From a virus, in the IMG/VR virus record IMGVR_UViG_3300030331_001691, positions 1-31,945 of that record: a DNA stretch of 31,945 nt; one strand, written 5' to 3'. This document shows, piece by piece, positions 1 through 8,350 of this stretch. The position numbers and the translations under genes are program-made. The notes under the pieces were generated by a model that saw only the letters and a list, made by a program, of their open reading frames with translations, was not told where the DNA came from and ran no database searches. The first letter of the stretch is position 1. Each line of letters begins with the position of its first letter.

Positions 1-1044
1 GGTTTCACCGCTGCTTCCGATCCCAGTGCTGATGGTTACACCGGTGGTGACATCTTCGACAGCGCTCTTGGTGACCCACTCGCTGCTCTAGACACTCGCG
101 GTATGACAACTGCAAATGCAGAGGCACTAGGATCGAATGCTCAGGGTACGAACGCATTCAACGAGATGGCATTCACCATCGAGAGAACTTCGGTGGTCGC
201 TAGAAGTCGTGCCCTCAAGGCAGAGTATACCACTGAACTTGCACAGGATCTCCGTGCTGTTCATGGTCTCGACGCAGAAACCGAACTCGCTAACATCCTC
301 AGCACTGAAATTCTTGCTGAAATCAACCGCGAAGTCGTTCGCACTGTTCAGTCAGTCGCAAGACTCGGATGTCAGCAGTCTGACCTCTTCTACAAGGGTG
401 CAGCCACCGGTACTGGTGGTTTCGGAGGCGGTCACGGTACGTCCGTCGCCCTCGGTGCTCGTACAGAAGGAGTCGGTGGTATCTACGATATCCTTCACGA
501 CTCGGACGGTCGATGGAGTGCTGAACGATTCCGTGGTCTTCTCTTCCAGATCGAGAGAGAAGCAAACAGAATCGCCAAGGACACTCGACGCGGTAAGGGT
601 AACATGGTAATCTGCTCCTCGGACGTTGCTGCTGCCCTCGCAATGAGTGGTTCGCTTCAGGCAACCCCAATGGGTGGTGGTCAACTTAACGTTGACGATA
701 CCGGTAACACCTTCGTCGGAACCCTCGGTGGTGGTAGACTTAAGGTCTACGTTGATCCCTATGCAGAGGTCAACTACATCATCGTCGGTTACAAGGGTAC
801 TTCCCAGTACGACGCTGGTCTCTTCTACTGCCCCTACGTCCCACTACAGATGGTACGTGCGGTTGGTGAAAACACCTTCCAGCCCAAGATCGGGTTCAAG
901 ACTCGTTACGGAATGGTTTCAAACCCATTCGTCACTACCGCCATCGGTGGAACTGACGCTGACGAGGGAGCACTCACTTCTAGAGTGAACCAGTACTACC
1001 GCATCTTCCGTGTTGATAACCTACACGGTATCAGTGGTGGTTGA
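1..1044 (+). CDS. gp23: Major capsid protein gp23, C-terminal part (5' truncated)
   Basis: The frame is open from base 1, so the gene starts upstream. About 347 residues are visible, against roughly 520 in T4 gp23. The Met at base 103 is internal. The segments NEMAFTIERTSVVARSRALKAE, AQDLRAVHG, IAKDTRRGKGN and the C-terminal RVNQYYRIFRVDNLHGI are typical of T4-like gp23. It forms the hexameric capsomers of the head after gp21 cleavage. Base use is clearly more GC-rich, with many C-ending codons, than in the neighbouring genes, as expected for a very highly expressed late gene. It is followed by a strong hairpin terminator. Family call is secure. Confidence 0.95.
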   Translation, partial: GFTAASDPSADGYTGGDIFDSALGDPLAALDTRGMTTANAEALGSNAQGTNAFNEMAFTIERTSVVARSRALKAEYTTELAQDLRAVHGLDAETELANILSTEILAEINREVVRTVQSVARLGCQQSDLFYKGAATGTGGFGGGHGTSVALGARTEGVGGIYDILHDSDGRWSAERFRGLLFQIEREANRIAKDTRRGKGNMVICSSDVAAALAMSGSLQATPMGGGQLNVDDTGNTFVGTLGGGRLKVYVDPYAEVNYIIVGYKGTSQYDAGLFYCPYVPLQMVRAVGENTFQPKIGFKTRYGMVSNPFVTTAIGGTDADEGALTSRVNQYYRIFRVDNLHGISGG

Positions 1045-1083
1045 TAACAAACACATCGGATCTTAATCCGACACTAGGAACAG

Positions 1084-1115
1084 GGGGGATCTTCGGATCC
1101 CCCTTGTTTCTTTTC
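1084..1115 (+). terminator. Rho-independent terminator after gp23
   Basis: A perfect 8-bp GC-rich stem (GGGGGATC at 1084-1091, GATCCCCC at 1096-1103) closes a TTCG tetraloop, which is unusually stable in RNA. The T-rich tract TTGTTTCTTTT follows. It lies 40 nt after the gp23 stop codon and immediately before the next late promoter, so it would separate the two transcription units. Confidence 0.9.
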
Positions 1116-1116
1116 A

Positions 1117-1124
1117 TATAAATA
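1117..1124 (+). promoter_or_regulatory. T4-type late promoter (TATAAATA)
   Basis: An exact match to the T4 late promoter consensus TATAAATA, recognised by RNA polymerase carrying gp55. It sits 16 nt before the ATG at 1140, just downstream of the gp23 terminator. A GGAG ribosome site lies between it and the start codon (1129-1132). The gp55 gene itself is in this window. Confidence 0.8.
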
Positions 1125-1139
1125 GTATGGAGAATCATT

Positions 1140-1670
1140 ATGCCTTCATACGATCAGTACACAACAAAAGCTCTCGACAGACATCCTGATAATGAGAACT
1201 TTCTACAACCCACTTCCTTCAGGTTCGTTCTATCCAGAACACCGGAAGTAGTCTACTTCTGTCAGAATGTTTCTGTGCCCACCATATCAGTAAACGCGAC
1301 AGATATACTCAATCAGTTTCCAACGACTGCAATCGCTGATCCTAAAATGCAATTTGAACCTCTATCTTTCTCATTCTTAATCAATGAAGATTTAGGCAAC
1401 TGGAAAGAGATTTTTGATTGGATGAAATCATTCTCTATTAATAGTGAAAAATATAATCCAGACATCCAGACAGATCCAAGAAACTACCAAACAGATGGTA
1501 CGCTTGTAATCTTAAATAGTAATGCCAGACCACAAGCGTCCGTAACATTTAAGAATATGTTTCCAATTTCTCTCGGGGACATTGAATTCAACTCTGCGGA
1601 CACAGGAATCGATCCCCAGTCCGCGACTGTAACTTTTAGATATGACACTTACGATGTGACCGTATATTGA
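1140..1670 (+). CDS. gp3: Tail tube-fold protein, probable gp3 tail completion/sheath stabilizer
   Basis: 176 aa, a late gene behind its own TATAAATA promoter. The protein has the character of the gp19/gp3 tail-tube family: N-terminal FRFVLSRTPEVVYFCQNVSVP, a middle MQFEPLSFSFLINEDLGNWKEIFDWMKS, and C-terminal beta strands ending in TVTFRYDTYDV. T4 gp3 is about this length and caps the tail tube. Exo-T4 marine phages often carry gp3 between gp23 and uvsY, which is the position here. A second gp19-like tube protein cannot be excluded on sequence alone. The tail-tube fold is more certain than the exact gene number. The stop codon overlaps the -35 box of the next promoter. Confidence 0.7.
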   Translation: MPSYDQYTTKALDRHPDNENFLQPTSFRFVLSRTPEVVYFCQNVSVPTISVNATDILNQFPTTAIADPKMQFEPLSFSFLINEDLGNWKEIFDWMKSFSINSEKYNPDIQTDPRNYQTDGTLVILNSNARPQASVTFKNMFPISLGDIEFNSADTGIDPQSATVTFRYDTYDVTVY

Positions 1671-1694
1671 CTTAACTTCCAGTTGTTGTATAAT
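1667..1694 (+). promoter_or_regulatory. Sigma70-like promoter before uvsY
   Basis: TTGACT (1667-1672) and a perfect TATAAT (1689-1694) are separated by 16 nt. The -35 box overlaps the TGA stop of the preceding late gene. The ATG of uvsY is at 1714, behind a GGAG at 1703-1706. It would allow host-polymerase (early) expression of the uvsY-uvsW group independent of late transcription. Confidence 0.7.
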
Positions 1695-1713
1695 TACACA
1701 ATGGAGATAAATT

Positions 1714-2148
1714 ATGAACTTTGATGATATTAGAAGATATGTTCAAGAGGACATGCAAATTGACGACACGCAACTCGACCTAGAATCTCTTCGTATTCCG
1801 CAGTTGCACAACAAATACCTCAACCTATTTCACGACGAACGACTGAAACTGAAGAGAATGAGATATGAATATGCCTCATCCTACAAAGCAAAGTGGGAGT
1901 ACTACTCTGGAAAGATGAGTGAAGAGGAACTCCAATCCAGAGAATGGGAACCGTTTGATCTTAAAATTCTCAAACAAGATCTGGATAAGTATCTCGACGG
2001 AGATGCCGATCTTATACTAGAGAAACAAAAGATAACCTACCAAGAAGAGAAGGTTAGTTATCTTGAATCCGTACTAAAGTCTATTAATAATAGGAACTGG
2101 GAAATCAAGAACGCGATTGAGTGGAGAAAATTCCTCAACGGTACATGA
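1714..2148 (+). CDS. uvsY: UvsY recombination mediator
   Basis: 144 aa against 137 in T4 UvsY. UvsY loads the UvsX recombinase onto gp32-coated single-stranded DNA. The protein is highly charged and helical, with a YxxKWEYYSGKMS segment, a lone acidic-hydrophobic linker (LDGDADLILEKQK) and a C-terminal helix NNRNWEIKNAIEWRKFLNG, as in UvsY. It lies directly upstream of uvsW, as in T4-like phages. ATG at 1714 has a GGAG eight nt upstream. Confidence 0.88.
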   Translation: MNFDDIRRYVQEDMQIDDTQLDLESLRIPQLHNKYLNLFHDERLKLKRMRYEYASSYKAKWEYYSGKMSEEELQSREWEPFDLKILKQDLDKYLDGDADLILEKQKITYQEEKVSYLESVLKSINNRNWEIKNAIEWRKFLNGT

Positions 2149-2163
2149 TCCTAAATATGTTGT

Positions 2164-3660
2164 ATGCCTGATTTGTCTGTTGAAAATATTGATGAAGTAA
2201 ACATCAGAGTTCGTTGTGAAAGAAGTACCGCGAAAGAGCTATCTGATTTCTTCACTTTCAAAGTTCCCGGACACAGGTACATGCCTGCCTACAGAAGTAG
2301 AGTATGGGACGGCACCATAAAACTATACAACATGTTCTCTCAAGAGATCTACAAAGGTCTCGGAGACTACGTTCGTTCCTTTGCCGATCAACGGTCTTAC
2401 TCCATAGAGTTTCCAAACAAGAAGGATAACTTCTTCACCGAGTCTATGGTAGAGAAGTACATGATGAACGATCTGAACATCTCGGTGGGTGGACAGAAAA
2501 TCAAACCACACGATCACCAGATCAAGGCCATCACACACTCTCTGAAAAAAGAAAGATGTCTACTTCTATCCCCAACGGGATCAGGTAAGAGTCTAATTAT
2601 CTACGGTCTTCTTCGTCACTACCAGAGAGGTCTGAAGGATGGGGAGAAGATTCTGATTATTGTTCCTACCACATCTCTGGTTGCACAAATGTACTCAGAC
2701 TTCAAAGACTACAGTCAGTTGAATGATTGGGATGCGGACGAACATGTACACCAGATTTTTTCTGGTCAGGATAAAAATACAGATAAGCAAATAGTAGTCT
2801 CTACATGGCAGTCTCTCTTCAGAATGAGAAGAGACTACTTCTCCCAGTTCAAGGCCGTCATAGGTGACGAATGTCACCTCTTCAAAGCCAAATCATTGAC
2901 TACCATAATGACTAAGCTAGTGAACGCCCGTTACCGTGTGGGGACTACAGGCACCCTTGACGACGCTCAAACCCATAAACTTGTGATCGAAGGTCTCTTC
3001 GGTCCAGTGAATGACGTTACCAGTACAAAGGAACTTATGGAGAAGGATATCCTCTCCAAACTAACGATAGATTGTCTTCTTCTAGACTATGCAACTGAAG
3101 ATAGACAGTTCGTCAAGAACCTCAAATATCACGACGAGATCAAGTGGATTGTTTCGAACGACAGAAGAAACAGATTCATTTCCAAGTTAGCAGGTTCAAC
3201 AAAACAAAACACTCTGGTTCTTTTTCAGTTCGTAGAACAACATGGTAAACCTCTATATGAACTGATCAAGAGTGCCAATCCAGACAAGAAAGTTTTCTTG
3301 GTTCATGGTGGCGTAGACATGGATGATCGTGAGAGAATACGTCACATCTGTGAGAAAGAAAAAGAAGCAATCATCGTGGCTTCGTATGGTACGTTTTCAA
3401 CGGGTATCAATATAAAGAACCTACACAATATTATTTTTGCCTCTCCCTCTAAGTCTAAGATTCGAATCCTTCAGTCTATCGGTCGTCAATTGAGAAAACA
3501 TCAAGACAAAGAAGTAGCCAAACTTTACGATATTGGGGATGACTTACAGTGGAAATCAAGAAAGAACCACACTCTCAAACATTTCGTAGAAAGATTGAAG
3601 ATATATAAAGTAGAACAATTTGAATTTAAGACTATTAAAATACAAACACAAGGACTATAA
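2164..3660 (+). CDS. uvsW: UvsW RNA/DNA helicase
   Basis: 498 aa, close to the T4 length (about 500). This superfamily 2 helicase unwinds R-loops and branch-migrates recombination intermediates, switching replication from origin to recombination mode. Motifs seen: Walker A PTGSGKS (137-143), DECH box (235-238), motif III TTGT (261-264), and motif VI QSIGRQLRKH (437-446). The N-terminal ~100 residues form the UvsW-specific DNA-binding part. No clear ribosome site precedes ATG 2164, so translation may depend on reading through from uvsY, 15 nt upstream. Confidence 0.95.
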   Translation: MPDLSVENIDEVNIRVRCERSTAKELSDFFTFKVPGHRYMPAYRSRVWDGTIKLYNMFSQEIYKGLGDYVRSFADQRSYSIEFPNKKDNFFTESMVEKYMMNDLNISVGGQKIKPHDHQIKAITHSLKKERCLLLSPTGSGKSLIIYGLLRHYQRGLKDGEKILIIVPTTSLVAQMYSDFKDYSQLNDWDADEHVHQIFSGQDKNTDKQIVVSTWQSLFRMRRDYFSQFKAVIGDECHLFKAKSLTTIMTKLVNARYRVGTTGTLDDAQTHKLVIEGLFGPVNDVTSTKELMEKDILSKLTIDCLLLDYATEDRQFVKNLKYHDEIKWIVSNDRRNRFISKLAGSTKQNTLVLFQFVEQHGKPLYELIKSANPDKKVFLVHGGVDMDDRERIRHICEKEKEAIIVASYGTFSTGINIKNLHNIIFASPSKSKIRILQSIGRQLRKHQDKEVAKLYDIGDDLQWKSRKNHTLKHFVERLKIYKVEQFEFKTIKIQTQGL

Positions 3661-3662
3661 CC

Positions 3663-4286
3663 ATGACCTACAGAATAGTCAAACTTCGGAGTGGTGAAGA
3701 ATTAATTGCTGTAGTAAAAGGGGTGAATGCAAACACAGTCGTTGTGGAACGACCGATGCAAGTTAGAATAGCAACTACACATCATCCAGTAACGGGTGAG
3801 GTTCTTAGAGAAACTACTGTTCTTAAAAGTTGGTTGAGTGGGACTAATGAAATTGAGTGTGATATTCCTAGAGATTTTATAGTTACAACACTAATCCCAA
3901 ATGAAAAAACAATTGAGAAGTATGAAACTGAAAAAGAAAAAGAAGATCAATACAAAGAATTAGGTTTAGATCTTAGTGATATAAATGAATTAGTTGACAA
4001 ACTTGCTAAACAAATAGGGTTACCTTCTCCCGAAAATCCGGATAATAAAATGCCCCCGATACCGGGGGCAGAAGAAATAATAGTTATGAGTTTTGCAATA
4101 CCAAAGAATATTTTTGAGAATCTTGTAGAGAGTGGTATACTCTCAGATGATCTTGAAGATATTCCACTTGACGATTTTGGTTTTGAAGAGGTAGAAGATG
4201 ATGAGAGAACAGAAGAGAATGAAGACTGGGGGAATAATTTCTCAGACTGGTCAGAGGATCTTGAGGATTACTTAGGTGACGGCTAA
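3663..4286 (+). CDS. Unknown protein with Sm-like N-terminus and acidic tail
   Basis: 207 aa, no firm function. The first ~75 residues (IVKLRSGEELIAVVKG, then VVVERPMQVRI and FIVTTLIPN) alternate like the strands of an Sm/LSm-type barrel. That is my inference from pattern and not a detected domain. A charged helical linker follows, then a Pro-rich stretch KMPPIPGAEE (129-138), and the C-terminal ~45 residues are almost all Asp, Glu, Asn and Trp. AGGA at 3651-3654 supports ATG 3663. It sits between uvsW and gp55, where marine T4-like phages often carry an uncharacterised gene. The DNA for the Pro-rich stretch contains a perfect GC-rich hairpin (4051-4070). Confidence 0.75.
   Translation: MTYRIVKLRSGEELIAVVKGVNANTVVVERPMQVRIATTHHPVTGEVLRETTVLKSWLSGTNEIECDIPRDFIVTTLIPNEKTIEKYETEKEKEDQYKELGLDLSDINELVDKLAKQIGLPSPENPDNKMPPIPGAEEIIVMSFAIPKNIFENLVESGILSDDLEDIPLDDFGFEEVEDDERTEENEDWGNNFSDWSEDLEDYLGDG
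4051..4070. other. Intragenic perfect GC-rich hairpin
   Basis: TGCCCCCG and CGGGGGCA (8 bp) flank an ATAC loop inside the AT-rich unknown gene at 3663. Read on the + strand it is followed by AGAAGAAATAA, which is not a terminator tail. Read on the minus strand it is followed by TTTTATTATCC, so it has the form of a rho-independent terminator for antisense transcripts. Confidence 0.55.
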
Positions 4287-4295
4287 GCTAGCTTA
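4284..4295. repeat. 12-bp palindrome over the stop codon
   Basis: TAAGCTAGCTTA is a perfect palindrome whose first three bases are the TAA stop of the gene at 3663. As RNA it could only form a short 4-bp stem, so it is not a convincing terminator. A two-fold symmetric protein site is possible. Confidence 0.35.
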
Positions 4296-4376
4296 AAGCT
4301 TCCCTTCTGTCCTTTAGCAAGGAAATTGTAACACACTTTTGGAACTTGTCAAGTAAAAAATTTGTATTTTATTGGG

Positions 4377-4404
4377 TTGATTTTTCTGGATAATGTGATA
4401 TAAT
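4377..4404 (+). promoter_or_regulatory. Extended -10 sigma70-like promoter before gp55
   Basis: TTGATT (4377-4382), a 16-nt spacer, then TATAAT (4399-4404) preceded by TGA, which makes an extended -10 (TGnTATAAT). It lies in the longest gene-free stretch of the window (4287-4429, strongly AT-rich) and 25 nt before the gp55 ATG, with AAAGGA as ribosome site. It would start the gp55-gp47-gp46 unit with host polymerase. Confidence 0.75.
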
Positions 4405-4429
4405 TTCAACGTATGAAAAGGACTTCAAT

Positions 4430-4999
4430 ATGGCTAAATCAAAATCTAAGTCGGATCATTATGTAGACAACGAAAAGTTTTTTAAAGAAATATCAGTATG
4501 GAAGACTGAAGTTAATGAAGCAGATGAGGTAGGCGATCCGCGACCCCCTGTTACCGACTATATCGGTGAATGTTTCATGAAGATTGCTGAACATCTTTCA
4601 TTCAAACCAAATTTCATGAACTATCCTTTTAGGGAAGAGATGATTGGTGATGCTATAGAAAACTGTTTGATGTATGCACACAACTTTAATCCCGATAAGT
4701 CTAAGAATCCTTTTTCATATTTTACTCAGATCATATACTACGCATTTCTTCGTAGAATCGAGAAGGAAAAGAAACAAGTATATGTCAAGTACATGTTGAT
4801 GGAAAAGATGGATAAAGAGGGTAAGTTTACAAAGTGGGCTCATGATAATGAGTTGGTAGATCCTGCTAAGAAGAATGCTTACGCTTCTTATTTTAATTTA
4901 TCCGACAGTGATATAGAGAAGTTTACACCAAAGAAAAAAGGTAGAAAGAAAAAGGAGCCAAGTGGCGGAACTCTGGATATTCTTTTTGACGAGGAATGA
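4430..4999 (+). CDS. gp55: Late-transcription sigma factor gp55
   Basis: 189 aa (T4 gp55: 185). It redirects host RNA polymerase to TATAAATA late promoters. The core DYIGECFMKIAEHLSFKPNF, the region around FREEMIGDAIENCL, and NPFSYFTQIIYYAFLRRIEKEKK correspond to the sigma region 2-like helices that bind the polymerase beta' coiled coil and the -10 element. The extreme C-terminus, TLDILFDEE, is a hydrophobic-acidic tail like the clamp-binding end of T4 gp33 and gp55. This suggests coupling of late transcription to gp45, encoded further on. The last residues before it are Lys-rich. Confidence 0.93.
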   Translation: MAKSKSKSDHYVDNEKFFKEISVWKTEVNEADEVGDPRPPVTDYIGECFMKIAEHLSFKPNFMNYPFREEMIGDAIENCLMYAHNFNPDKSKNPFSYFTQIIYYAFLRRIEKEKKQVYVKYMLMEKMDKEGKFTKWAHDNELVDPAKKNAYASYFNLSDSDIEKFTPKKKGRKKKEPSGGTLDILFDEE

Positions 5000-5002
5000 T
5001 TA

Positions 5003-6055
5003 GTGAAACTTGCAATAATAAACGACACCCACTTCGGTGCGAGGAATGACTCTCAGATATTTCTAGATTACTTTTTAGATTTCTTTGAAAACCAGTTCTT
5101 TCCTTACTGCAAAGAAAATAAAATAACAGATGTAATTCATCTAGGAGACTTCTTCGATAGAAGAAAGTTTATCAATTTCCACACTCTTGCCGAAACCAAG
5201 AGAAGGTTTTTGGATAGGTTGTCTGAGTATGATATCACGTTGCATTGTGTGTTGGGTAATCATGACACTTATTACAGAAACACAAACAGACTAAACTCCA
5301 TTCAGGAGTTGTTGTCTGAAAATGACAAAATCAAGATTTACGATGAACCATCTGTGGTAACTTTTGATTCGTTGGACATGGGACTTGTCGGTTGGATTAA
5401 TAGTGAAAATCATGACGAGTATTGCCAGTTCATTGAGAAGTGCAAGGCTCCTATTCTCATGGGACACTTCGAGATTAATGGATATGAAGTTCTTCGTGGA
5501 GTTACCTTCAAGGGTGGTTTGGAAAAGAACATCTTCGACAAGTTTGAGATGGTCTTGTCCGGTCATTTTCACAGTAAACATAGTAAGAAAAATATCTTCT
5601 ATCTGGGAACACAGTATCAAATTACCTTCAATGATCTGAAAGATAAGAAGGGGTTTCATACTCTGGACACGAAGACCCGAGAGTTGGAATTTGTTGAGAA
5701 CGAGACTCGAATGTTTCATTCAATCACTTACGATGACAGTGTAGATGTTTCTCCTTTGCTGGAGTCGGATTTCTCTAAGTACGAAGGATCTTATGTCAAA
5801 ATTTATGTACTGAATAAAGAAAAGATCTTTACATTTGACAAGATACTTGATAAACTACATGATCATAAAGTGTTAAACATCACTGTCGTGGAGGACGTTT
5901 CCTCAGCAGACGACGAGGATGTTTCTGTTGATATGTCTAAGGATACGATGACAATCATAAACGATGAGATTGATTCGTTGGAATTGAATTCCGATATGCG
6001 AGACAATGTTAAAAGGATTGTCAGAGAACTTTATATGGAGAGCCTTTCGTTATGA
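5003..6055 (+). CDS. gp47: Recombination nuclease subunit gp47 (SbcD/Mre11-like)
   Basis: 350 aa (T4 gp47: about 340). This is the metallophosphoesterase subunit of the gp46/gp47 end-resection complex. Metal-binding motifs: DTHFG (8-12), GDFFDRR (48-54), GNHD (85-88), GH (154-155) and GHFH (187-190), all intact. The start is GTG at 5003, supported by GAGGA at 4991-4995. An ATG alternative does not exist nearby in frame. The stop overlaps the next start (ATGA). Confidence 0.95.
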   Translation: MKLAIINDTHFGARNDSQIFLDYFLDFFENQFFPYCKENKITDVIHLGDFFDRRKFINFHTLAETKRRFLDRLSEYDITLHCVLGNHDTYYRNTNRLNSIQELLSENDKIKIYDEPSVVTFDSLDMGLVGWINSENHDEYCQFIEKCKAPILMGHFEINGYEVLRGVTFKGGLEKNIFDKFEMVLSGHFHSKHSKKNIFYLGTQYQITFNDLKDKKGFHTLDTKTRELEFVENETRMFHSITYDDSVDVSPLLESDFSKYEGSYVKIYVLNKEKIFTFDKILDKLHDHKVLNITVVEDVSSADDEDVSVDMSKDTMTIINDEIDSLELNSDMRDNVKRIVRELYMESLSL

Positions 6056-6618
6056 ATATCTTTGTTCTGGACAAGGATCCTCAAGTTTCCGCACAGATGA
6101 TGTGCGACAAGCATGTGGTAAAAATGATCGTGGAGTCTGCACAGATGTTGTCTACTGTTCACCGTTATCTAGATGGTGATGAGTTTATCTCTATCAGTAA
6201 GAACGGCCGTCGAATTAAAAGATGGACTCACGATACTGATGATATTAATTCAGATATTAGACTGTTTAAGTCTGTTATGTTGAATCACCCGTGTACTATT
6301 TGGACAAGACAGTCTCTAGGAAATTATTGTTGGTTGGCCTCTCATGCACTACACTTGTGTCGAGAGTACACACATCGATATAATAGAGAACATAAGACTG
6401 AAGGTCTGGTGAATTGGTTTGTTGACAACTACCCTCAGAATCTTCATGGGTTCCATCTGACTGAGTTTGCACAAGCAATGCCTGAGGAATACAAGGTTTC
6501 TAAAGATGCTCCTCTTGCGTATCAGAAATATTACATCGGAGAGAAGAAAAGGTTTGCGAAGTGGACTAATCGAAGTATACCCGATTGGTGGCACACTCCA
6601 CAGAAAGTAGCAGTATGA
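6052..6618 (+). CDS. Conserved phage protein of unknown function between gp47 and gp46
   Basis: 188 aa, no recognised enzyme motif. The N-terminus MNIFVLDKDPQVSAQMMCDKHVVKMIVES, the central HPCTIWTRQSLGNYCWLA, and the C-terminal LAYQKYYIGEKKRFAKW with a final PDWW look strongly constrained: many His, Cys, Trp and Tyr, and no low-complexity sequence. I have the impression that such proteins are frequent in large phages of marine bacteria, but I cannot name a function. The overlaps with gp47 (ATGA) and gp46 (ATGA) place it in the same translationally coupled unit. A role with the recombination nuclease, for example as a nuclease or DNA-binding partner, is possible but not shown. Confidence 0.85.
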   Translation: MNIFVLDKDPQVSAQMMCDKHVVKMIVESAQMLSTVHRYLDGDEFISISKNGRRIKRWTHDTDDINSDIRLFKSVMLNHPCTIWTRQSLGNYCWLASHALHLCREYTHRYNREHKTEGLVNWFVDNYPQNLHGFHLTEFAQAMPEEYKVSKDAPLAYQKYYIGEKKRFAKWTNRSIPDWWHTPQKVAV

Positions 6619-8330
6619 TAACATTCAAGAAAGTAAGATTTAAAAACTTTGGGTCGTTTGGTAATGCGTTTACTGAAGTAGATCTAGACAGCAATAATAT
6701 GACTCTCGTATCCGGCAATAACGGACACGGGAAGTCATTTGCTTTGTTGGATTCTATCACGTTCGGTTTGTTCGGTAAACCTTTCCGCAAGATAAACATC
6801 CCCCAACTCCCAAACAGTATCAACGAGAAAGACTGTATGGTGGAGGTTGAGTTTTGTATCTCGGATGATCAGTATCTCATCAAGAGGGGACTAAAACCAA
6901 AGTTGTTTGAGATCCATAAGAATGGTGTTCTGATTGATCAGTCTGCAAAGGCTAAAGATTATCAGAAGATGCTTGAGGAACAAATCCTTCGCATGAACTA
7001 CAAGTCCTTTACTCAAGTGGTGATTCTTGGTAGTTCTTCCTTTGTTCCGTTCATGCAATTACCTGCCGCAGATAGACGAGATGTCATCGAAGACCTCTTG
7101 GATATCAATGTTTTCTCAATGATGAATGTGTTGTTGAAGTCCAAAGTCTCACAACTAAAAGAAGAAGAAAAAGAGTTAGAGTATGAAATTAGTATTACGA
7201 AGGAAAAGATCAAGGTTCACGAAAATCATATCAACAAAGTCAAAAAGAAAAGTGAAGAGTCCATCGAGGAAATTCAAAAGGACATCGGAATAATCTCTAC
7301 GGAGAGAGTTTCTATTCAGAAAGACTTGGTTGATATCACAGAAAAGATTGAACATACCAAAAAGTTTTTAGAACAAGAGAATACTTTGGTTTCATCCATG
7401 AACAAAATCAAAGGTCTTCGTGAGTCAATTGAAAAGAACATCAAGACTGTCGAGAATGATATTTCGTTCTATGAAAAGAACAAGACTTGCCCTACATGCA
7501 CACAGGAGATTTTAGAAGATCATAGATCTCAAATGTTATCCGGTAAACAGAAAAAGCTTGAAGACTTCTCTAATGGTTTATCTATGATACATGAGAAGGT
7601 ATCAAAGATTGAAAAAAGTTATGAGTTGGTTAAGGAGAAGACTAGAGAGTTGCCTAGTTTGGAGTCTCGGTTGTCTGAAATGAAAACCGAACTTTCTCTC
7701 AACGAAGAACGTATGCGTAATGCAAACAAAAGAATAGAGAGACTGCACACAGAAGACACTCAAGTTGAACTGGACAGTCTCAAGACTTTAAGAGAGGATC
7801 TTACTGGAAAAGAGATTGAAAAGAAAAAGAACATGATCTCCGCTCAAGAGCATAGTGTAGTAGCTAGCCTCCTGAAAGATACAGGTATCAAGTCTAAGAT
7901 TATCAAACATTACTTGCCCGTAATGAACAAGTTGATCAACAAGTATCTCTCCGCGATGGACTTCTTTGCACAGTTTCACTTGGACGAAAATTTTAACGAG
8001 ACGATTAAAAGTAGACATCGGGATGAGTTTAGTTACATGAGTTTCAGTGAGGGAGAAAAGATGAGAATTGATCTTGCTCTTTTGCTCTCTTGGAGAGAGA
8101 TCGCTAGATTGAAGAACAGTGCAAACACCAATCTTTTGATTTTGGATGAAGTGTTTGATTCTTCTTTAGATTCTTTGGGAACTGACGAATTCATGAAACT
8201 ACTATACAGTTTGGGTCGAAAAGTTAATGTGTTCATTATTACTCACAAGACAGATCAGTTGAGTGATAAATTTGAACATTCACTGACGTTTGAAAAGAAA
8301 AACAACTTCAGTAAACTAACAAGCGCCTAA
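6615..8330 (+). CDS. gp46: Recombination nuclease subunit gp46 (SbcC/Rad50-like)
   Basis: 571 aa (T4 gp46: 560). ATPase partner of gp47. Walker A GNNGHGKS (34-41); long coiled-coil arms (about 175-290 and 300-420) separated by a zinc hook CPTC (292-295); ABC signature SFSEGEK (476-482); Walker B NLLILDE (506-512); switch His in ITHKTD (544). The start is taken at ATG 6615, which overlaps the upstream stop as ATGA and begins MITFKKVRFKNFGSFG, the usual SMC-type N-terminus. An upstream ATG at 6585 would only add ten residues inside the previous gene. Confidence 0.95.
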   Translation: MITFKKVRFKNFGSFGNAFTEVDLDSNNMTLVSGNNGHGKSFALLDSITFGLFGKPFRKINIPQLPNSINEKDCMVEVEFCISDDQYLIKRGLKPKLFEIHKNGVLIDQSAKAKDYQKMLEEQILRMNYKSFTQVVILGSSSFVPFMQLPAADRRDVIEDLLDINVFSMMNVLLKSKVSQLKEEEKELEYEISITKEKIKVHENHINKVKKKSEESIEEIQKDIGIISTERVSIQKDLVDITEKIEHTKKFLEQENTLVSSMNKIKGLRESIEKNIKTVENDISFYEKNKTCPTCTQEILEDHRSQMLSGKQKKLEDFSNGLSMIHEKVSKIEKSYELVKEKTRELPSLESRLSEMKTELSLNEERMRNANKRIERLHTEDTQVELDSLKTLREDLTGKEIEKKKNMISAQEHSVVASLLKDTGIKSKIIKHYLPVMNKLINKYLSAMDFFAQFHLDENFNETIKSRHRDEFSYMSFSEGEKMRIDLALLLSWREIARLKNSANTNLLILDEVFDSSLDSLGTDEFMKLLYSLGRKVNVFIITHKTDQLSDKFEHSLTFEKKNNFSKLTSA

Positions 8331-8336
8331 TAAATA
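8329..8336 (+). promoter_or_regulatory. Possible late promoter (AATAAATA)
   Basis: AATAAATAG differs from the T4 late consensus at the first base. It overlaps the gp46 stop codon and lies 14 nt before the next start, with GGAG (8342-8345) between. It would give the genes from 8351 their own late start. Single-site evidence only. Confidence 0.45.
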
Positions 8337-8350
8337 GCTGTGGAGTAAAT

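Noticed and set aside
137-610. 157-aa ORF overlapping gp23 in another frame
   Set aside because: Shadow of gp23, low-complexity Ser/Arg/Val composition, no ribosome site.
3456-3476. GATTCGAATCC, resembling a tRNA T-arm
   Set aside because: It lies in the conserved UvsW coding sequence (motif before SIGRQLRKH), with no acceptor or anticodon arm around it.
4281-4330. Terminator after the gene at 3663
   Set aside because: The palindrome TAAGCTAGCTTA and nearby CCTT/AAGG pairs give only 4-bp stems, with no T-tract following.
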